64,000 bases of DNA from assembly GCF_003368325.1 (NCBI RefSeq), contig NZ_CP031466.1, positions 2,480,001-2,544,000 on the forward strand, read 5' to 3'. This stretch comes from Paraburkholderia caffeinilytica (lineage in GTDB: Bacteria > Pseudomonadota > Gammaproteobacteria > Burkholderiales > Burkholderiaceae). The notes below the pieces were generated by a model. It worked only from the letters and a program-made list of their open reading frames with translations, was not told the origin of the DNA and ran no database searches. Made by a program: the position numbers and the translations under genes. This document shows, piece by piece, positions 60,606-64,000 of this stretch (position 1 is the first letter of the stretch; each line of letters opens with the position of its first letter).

Positions 60606-60639
60606 CGCGCACGAAGCGACCGACATGACCGGCGTCAAA

Positions 60640-60675
60640 GTTGTGCGTCCGGTTGTGCGTCCGGTTGTGCGTCCG
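60640..60675. repeat. 12-bp tandem repeat, three copies
   Basis: GTTGTGCGTCCG occurs three times without change, directly after the DUF1330 gene and before the convergent DUF302 gene. It is not in a supported gene. Confidence 0.9.
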
Positions 60676-60778
60676 AACAGGCCGGGCAGCGGAATCTTGC
60701 GGCGAATGCGCAGGTCAACCGCCTCACGTGGAGTCAGCAGCGCTGAATGCTTGCCGGCTCCGTCCGGCCTCGGTCGGT

Positions 60779-61186
60779 TCAGTCGGTCGCCGCTGCCTTG
60801 ACGAGTGCGCCGACACCGTCGATCGCTTTCATCAACTCCGCAGGCGCGCCATGCCGCGCCTGTAGATAGCTCGTTGCGTTATACGAGAGCCACACCCGGC
60901 CGTCGCCGTCCTGCCACACCAGCACCTTGAGCGGTAGATCGAGCGCCATGCTCGGCACGGCTTGCATCAGCGGCGTCCCTGCCCGCGGATTACCGAACAC
61001 AAGCAACTGCGACGGAGCCATCGCAAGCCCCGCGCGGTGCGCATCCGCCGCGAAATCGATGCGGGCGAACAAGACAATGTTCTTCGCTTCGATCAGCGAT
61101 GCGAGTGCGTCGGCGGCTTGCTCGACCGTGCGCTGCGTCGGCACGGTGACAATGCCGTTATCGTTATCGGCTGGGTGAGTGGACAT
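60779..61186 (-). CDS. DUF302-family protein
   Basis: A 135-aa protein of the DUF302 family (heme- or small-ligand-related alpha/beta fold in other proteins). It shows the typical QTVEQAADALASLIEAKNIVLFARIDFAADAHRAGLAM-like N-terminal half, given here by FARIDFAADAHRAGL, and VFGNPRAGTPLMQAVPSMALDLPLKVLVW in the middle (given by VFGNPRAGTPLM). The ATG at 61186 (MSTHPAD) is chosen; the frame is open seven codons further. It is transcribed toward DUF1330. Function is unknown. Confidence 0.87.
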   Translation of the reverse strand: MSTHPADNDNGIVTVPTQRTVEQAADALASLIEAKNIVLFARIDFAADAHRAGLAMAPSQLLVFGNPRAGTPLMQAVPSMALDLPLKVLVWQDGDGRVWLSYNATSYLQARHGAPAELMKAIDGVGALVKAAATD

Positions 61187-61477
61187 GGACTTCTCCAAAT
61201 ATCGCACGACGAAACAAATACGAGCGCCCGCGCCTCGGCGAGCGCTTTCCAGACAGCTTCAGTCAGGTTCAGACAGCTTCAGGCAGGTTCGCAAGGGGCT
61301 TATCGAGTTTAACGCCGGTTCAACCCGCAGCAACGCGGATGAGCAGGATATGCCTAATCGAAAATCAGGAAATCCTTACATCAAGCCGGATTGTGACCGC
61401 GCCGTATACCCGGACAGGCGCCGTCAATTCCTTGGGCGCCACACCATTTCCGATGTAAGCATTCCGAAGGAAACAAC

Positions 61478-63106
61478 GTGAACACATTCCTCCACACCAT
61501 CCGGTTCAAGGTCATTGCCGTCCTTGGCGCCTGCATCATATTGACCACCGTGATGGGTGTGATGGCGATCGTTGGGCTCGCAAGACTGAATTCGAACATG
61601 GGCGAGGCGTACTCCGGTACCGTCGTTCCGCTTGCGCAGCTCTCGGAGGTACGTGCCGCGCAACTGAACATCAGAGTCAAGCTCAGGCGTATTCAGGCCC
61701 TTGGCACGCCCGACGCAGTCGAAAAAACGCTGCCGGGTGTTCTGACGGACCTCGCCAATATCAATCAGGTCTGGCCGCAATACTATCCTGGAGAGGTATC
61801 GAGTCCTGCCGAACGTGAGGCCGCCGACCGCGCCGACCGCGCACTCAAGGACATCATTACGCAGACAGGCAACATCGTTACGCTTCTGAAAGCCGGAAAA
61901 TTCGATGCGGCGTCGCCCCTGATCAACAGCACGGCGGATCTTGCCGAAACATTGAATCAGGCATTGAGCGACGATTCGAAAATAAATGTGCAGGAGGCCA
62001 AGCAGTTTTCGGACGACGGTGAATCGACTTACAGAACGCTGCTCATGGTGACCGTCGCACTCCTCGGCGCAGGCGTACTGATCGCGGGCGGCATGTCGGT
62101 TTACCTTTTGCGCGTGATTACCCGGCCGCTCAACCGGGCAGTCGACATCGCCAACCGGATCGCCGATGGCAAGCTCGAAAACCGGATTACCGTCGATGCA
62201 CGCGGTGAATTCGGGCTGCTGCTCGACGCGTTGAGAACGATGGACGGCAAACTCAGCGATACCGTTCGCGGCATCAAGGCCTCGGCCGAGTCGGTCACGG
62301 TCGCTTCACGCGAAATCGCCAGCGGCAATCTCGATCTGTCGGCGCGTACGGAAGAGCAGGCAGCCTCACTCGAGGAAACCGCGGCCAGCATGACGCAGCT
62401 GACCGAGACCGTCAAACAGAACGCGGACAATGCCCGTCAGGCGAATGCACTCGCCTCGGGTGCCACGGACATGGCGCACGCGGGCAACGAGGCGGTGCAG
62501 GATATGGTGGCAAGCATCGGCCGGATCAGCGACAGCTCCAGCAAGATCCGCGATATCACGAGCGTGATCGAGGGAATCGCATTTCAGACCAATATCCTTG
62601 CGCTGAACGCGGCGGTCGAAGCGGCGCGTGCCGGTGAGCAAGGCCGCGGTTTTGCGGTAGTCGCCAGCGAGGTTCGCAGTCTTGCGCAGCGTTCGGCCAC
62701 TGCCGCACGGGAAATCAAGGAGCTGATCGGTACATCGGTTGCGATGATCCAGGGCGGCTCGAAGCAGGCGGCCGATGTGGGCGTCACCATCGGACAGGTC
62801 AAGCAGGCAATCAGGCAGGTCGCCGACATTGTGGGCGAAATCGCCGCCGCATCGGAGGAACAAAGCCGGGGCATCGAGCAGGTCAACCTCGCGGTGACAC
62901 AAATGGATGACGTGACCCAGCAGAACGCGGCGCTTGTCGAACAGGCCGCCGCAGCGGCGCAATCCCTCGAAGAGCAATCTTCGAAGCTGCTGGACGCCAT
63001 CCGGGTGTTCAGCACGGCCGAGACGGAATCCGCACGAACACCTGCGCGCGCCGCCGGAAGCAGCACCTTGACTGCCCGTCGCGACATCGCGCTGCCGGCG
63101 CGTTGA
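61478..63106 (+). CDS. Methyl-accepting chemotaxis protein
   Basis: A 542-aa chemoreceptor. Transmembrane segments lie near 9-30 and 190-213, with a periplasmic four-helix-type sensor domain between them; a HAMP domain (about 212-265) and the cytoplasmic signalling domain (about 270-520) follow. The hairpin tip reads [27 protein letters not shown] by its ends EGIAFQ and EQGRG, conserved across receptors. No C-terminal CheR/CheB-binding pentapeptide is seen. It starts with GTG at 61478, with GAAGGA 6 nt upstream. The ligand is unknown. An unknown small gene follows on the same strand after 61 bp. Confidence 0.93.
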   Translation: MNTFLHTIRFKVIAVLGACIILTTVMGVMAIVGLARLNSNMGEAYSGTVVPLAQLSEVRAAQLNIRVKLRRIQALGTPDAVEKTLPGVLTDLANINQVWPQYYPGEVSSPAEREAADRADRALKDIITQTGNIVTLLKAGKFDAASPLINSTADLAETLNQALSDDSKINVQEAKQFSDDGESTYRTLLMVTVALLGAGVLIAGGMSVYLLRVITRPLNRAVDIANRIADGKLENRITVDARGEFGLLLDALRTMDGKLSDTVRGIKASAESVTVASREIASGNLDLSARTEEQAASLEETAASMTQLTETVKQNADNARQANALASGATDMAHAGNEAVQDMVASIGRISDSSSKIRDITSVIEGIAFQTNILALNAAVEAARAGEQGRGFAVVASEVRSLAQRSATAAREIKELIGTSVAMIQGGSKQAADVGVTIGQVKQAIRQVADIVGEIAAASEEQSRGIEQVNLAVTQMDDVTQQNAALVEQAAAAAQSLEEQSSKLLDAIRVFSTAETESARTPARAAGSSTLTARRDIALPAR

Positions 63107-63167
63107 GCAACCCCATGTCCACGTTATCCATGACGATCCACGAACTCCTCCAGATGGACGCTGACAG

Positions 63168-63665
63168 GTGAACCCGCAGACGTTTGTCCTACAGGCGCGG
63201 CTTTGCGATCGCGCCACAGCGCTCAAGGGGCGTACGACCGAAGCGCATGACCAGGCAAAGGGGTTAATCGAACGCGCGGAGGGTTGTCTCGCCGTGCTGG
63301 ACCATCTGCGGCAGAGCACCGCCGCCGCGGCAAGCGCTTTCCCGGAAGGCGATACCGGTCTTTTTATCGAAGAGCTGCGGCGCTCGGAGAGCGGTTGGCA
63401 CGATCAGTTGAAAATGCTGAGGGCGCTGCTGACTGAACTCATGGATCAGACGCAGAGTACCCGCAGCGAAATCGAGTCGCTCGCCGTGCTTGCGCTTCGC
63501 GCGCAAACCGCGCCCGAGACGATTGCCGATGCCGGGCGCGCCATCGAAACGAGCGAGGTCCACTTTCAGGAAGTCGTCGCGCAGCTGGAAGCGACGCAGC
63601 TGTGGTTCGAACGCTTCGACATGCAGATCAATACGATCATTGCTCATTTGCCAAAATCGCGCTAA
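63168..63665 (+). CDS. Unknown helical protein next to the chemoreceptor
   Basis: A 165-aa protein starting with GTG (AGGTG context, weak Shine-Dalgarno). It is wholly predicted helix, rich in Ala/Leu/Glu/Gln with a coiled-coil look, and a few aromatic residues near the C-terminus. No known family is recognised. It follows the chemoreceptor gene on the same strand with a 61-bp gap, so the two may be co-transcribed and functionally linked. Confidence 0.6.
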   Translation: MNPQTFVLQARLCDRATALKGRTTEAHDQAKGLIERAEGCLAVLDHLRQSTAAAASAFPEGDTGLFIEELRRSESGWHDQLKMLRALLTELMDQTQSTRSEIESLAVLALRAQTAPETIADAGRAIETSEVHFQEVVAQLEATQLWFERFDMQINTIIAHLPKSR

Positions 63666-63699
63666 CGATCGGTTGATCACGCCGCGGCGAGAAGGGTGG

Positions 63700-63921
63700 C
63701 TATCGCGCCGCGGTTTGAACGGCCGGATAGAACCCCACAACCAGCACGATGTATGCAAGCGCGGCGAAAATACCGGCCAGGGTGCCGAGCCAGTCCCTGG
63801 CGGCTGCGCCTCGCGTGAAATGAACCGGTATGCCCACCAGCAGGTACGCGATCGAGAACACGACGGCAACCATCAAGGGCGGGGGCGCGAACGAGACAAC
63901 GACTTCTGCAAGGGGCCGCAT
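63700..63921 (-). CDS. Small membrane protein of unknown function
   Basis: A 73-aa protein from the ATG at 63921 (MRPLAEVVVSF) with two transmembrane segments (about 15-30 and 45-66) joined by a short polar loop containing HFTRGAAARDW. No family is recognised. An upstream in-frame ATG at 63987 would add 22 basic residues. It converges with the unknown helical gene (34-bp gap). Confidence 0.6.
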   Translation of the reverse strand: MRPLAEVVVSFAPPPLMVAVVFSIAYLLVGIPVHFTRGAAARDWLGTLAGIFAALAYIVLVVGFYPAVQTAAR

Positions 63922-64000
63922 GCGCAAACCTCGTAGACATCCGAAACAGCCGCGTTTTCGATGCAGCGAGTTCAGGCGCCCCATCACCTGGGGCTGATGC

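Overview
The window is GC-rich (around 63-65% by eye) with dense coding on both strands. Gene content (Hrp2-type type III secretion system, Burkholderiaceae-style general porin, BPSS1780-like membrane protein, XapX and DUF1330/DUF302 small proteins) suggests a plant- or soil-associated Betaproteobacterium of the Burkholderia/Paraburkholderia group. This is an inference from gene families; no rRNA or species marker is present. I see no tRNA, rRNA, CRISPR array, insertion sequence or phage gene.

Region 1 (about 1-18.0 kb) is an Hrp2-class T3SS in the Xanthomonas hrpB/hrpC/hrpD order. The leftward operon is hrpB1, sctI, sctJ, sctK, sctL, sctN, sctO, sctT. The rightward genes are sctU, sctV, hpaP, sctQ, sctR, sctS, hpaA, sctD, hrpD6-like, a 55-aa needle/pilus candidate and an HpaB-like chaperone. 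They diverge from 6.52-6.88 kb, where two perfect back-to-back PIP boxes (TTCGC-N15-TTCGC) each have a YANNNT -10 element 31 nt downstream. More perfect PIP boxes with correctly spaced -10 elements precede sctD, a leftward 152-aa gene, and a 1105-aa candidate effector; an imperfect one precedes sctQ. The control pattern is that of an AraC-type HrpX/HrpB activator, whose gene is not in the window. No secretin (sctC) or translocon gene is recognised.

Region 2 (17.4-29.7 kb) is the accessory T3SS zone. The leftward gene at 17396-17854 has a C-terminus that aligns without gaps to the needle/pilus candidate. It is followed by a GNAT acetyltransferase, a 1051-aa OmpR-type DNA-binding/P-loop ATPase/helical-repeat regulator, the AWR-like effector, a LysR regulator, and a second regulator of the same unusual architecture on the opposite strand.

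Region 3 (29.9-36.2 kb) is a leftward block: YcaC-like cysteine hydrolase, YtcJ-like amidohydrolase, HD-domain protein, XapX membrane protein, exported VOC protein and alginate-export-type porin. It looks like uptake and hydrolysis of an amide-type compound, substrate unknown. A two-subunit chromate transporter follows (36.6-37.8 kb).

Region 4 (37.8-44.6 kb) is a sugar-acid (gluconate/idonate/mannonate type) operon: GntR regulator with a palindromic candidate operator, gluconate 5-dehydrogenase-like SDR, two MFS transporters, L-idonate 5-dehydrogenase-like enzyme and a ManD/RspA dehydratase. An 18-bp tandem repeat lies upstream.

Region 5 (44.9-49.6 kb) holds an orphan periplasmic binding protein, a membrane protein, a PadR/DUF1700 pair with an operator-like inverted repeat, and a class II aldolase-family protein.

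Region 6 (49.8-60.1 kb) is a second leftward catabolic operon: porin, DapA/NanA-type lyase, Fe-alcohol dehydrogenase, a single-frame fusion of a four-carbon sugar-acid kinase with PdxA2, a sodium/solute symporter, a sialidase-fold protein, a DeoR regulator and an SDR. A 32-nt direct repeat sits upstream of the porin.

Region 7 (60.3-64 kb) has DUF1330 and DUF302 proteins, a chemoreceptor and two small unknown proteins.
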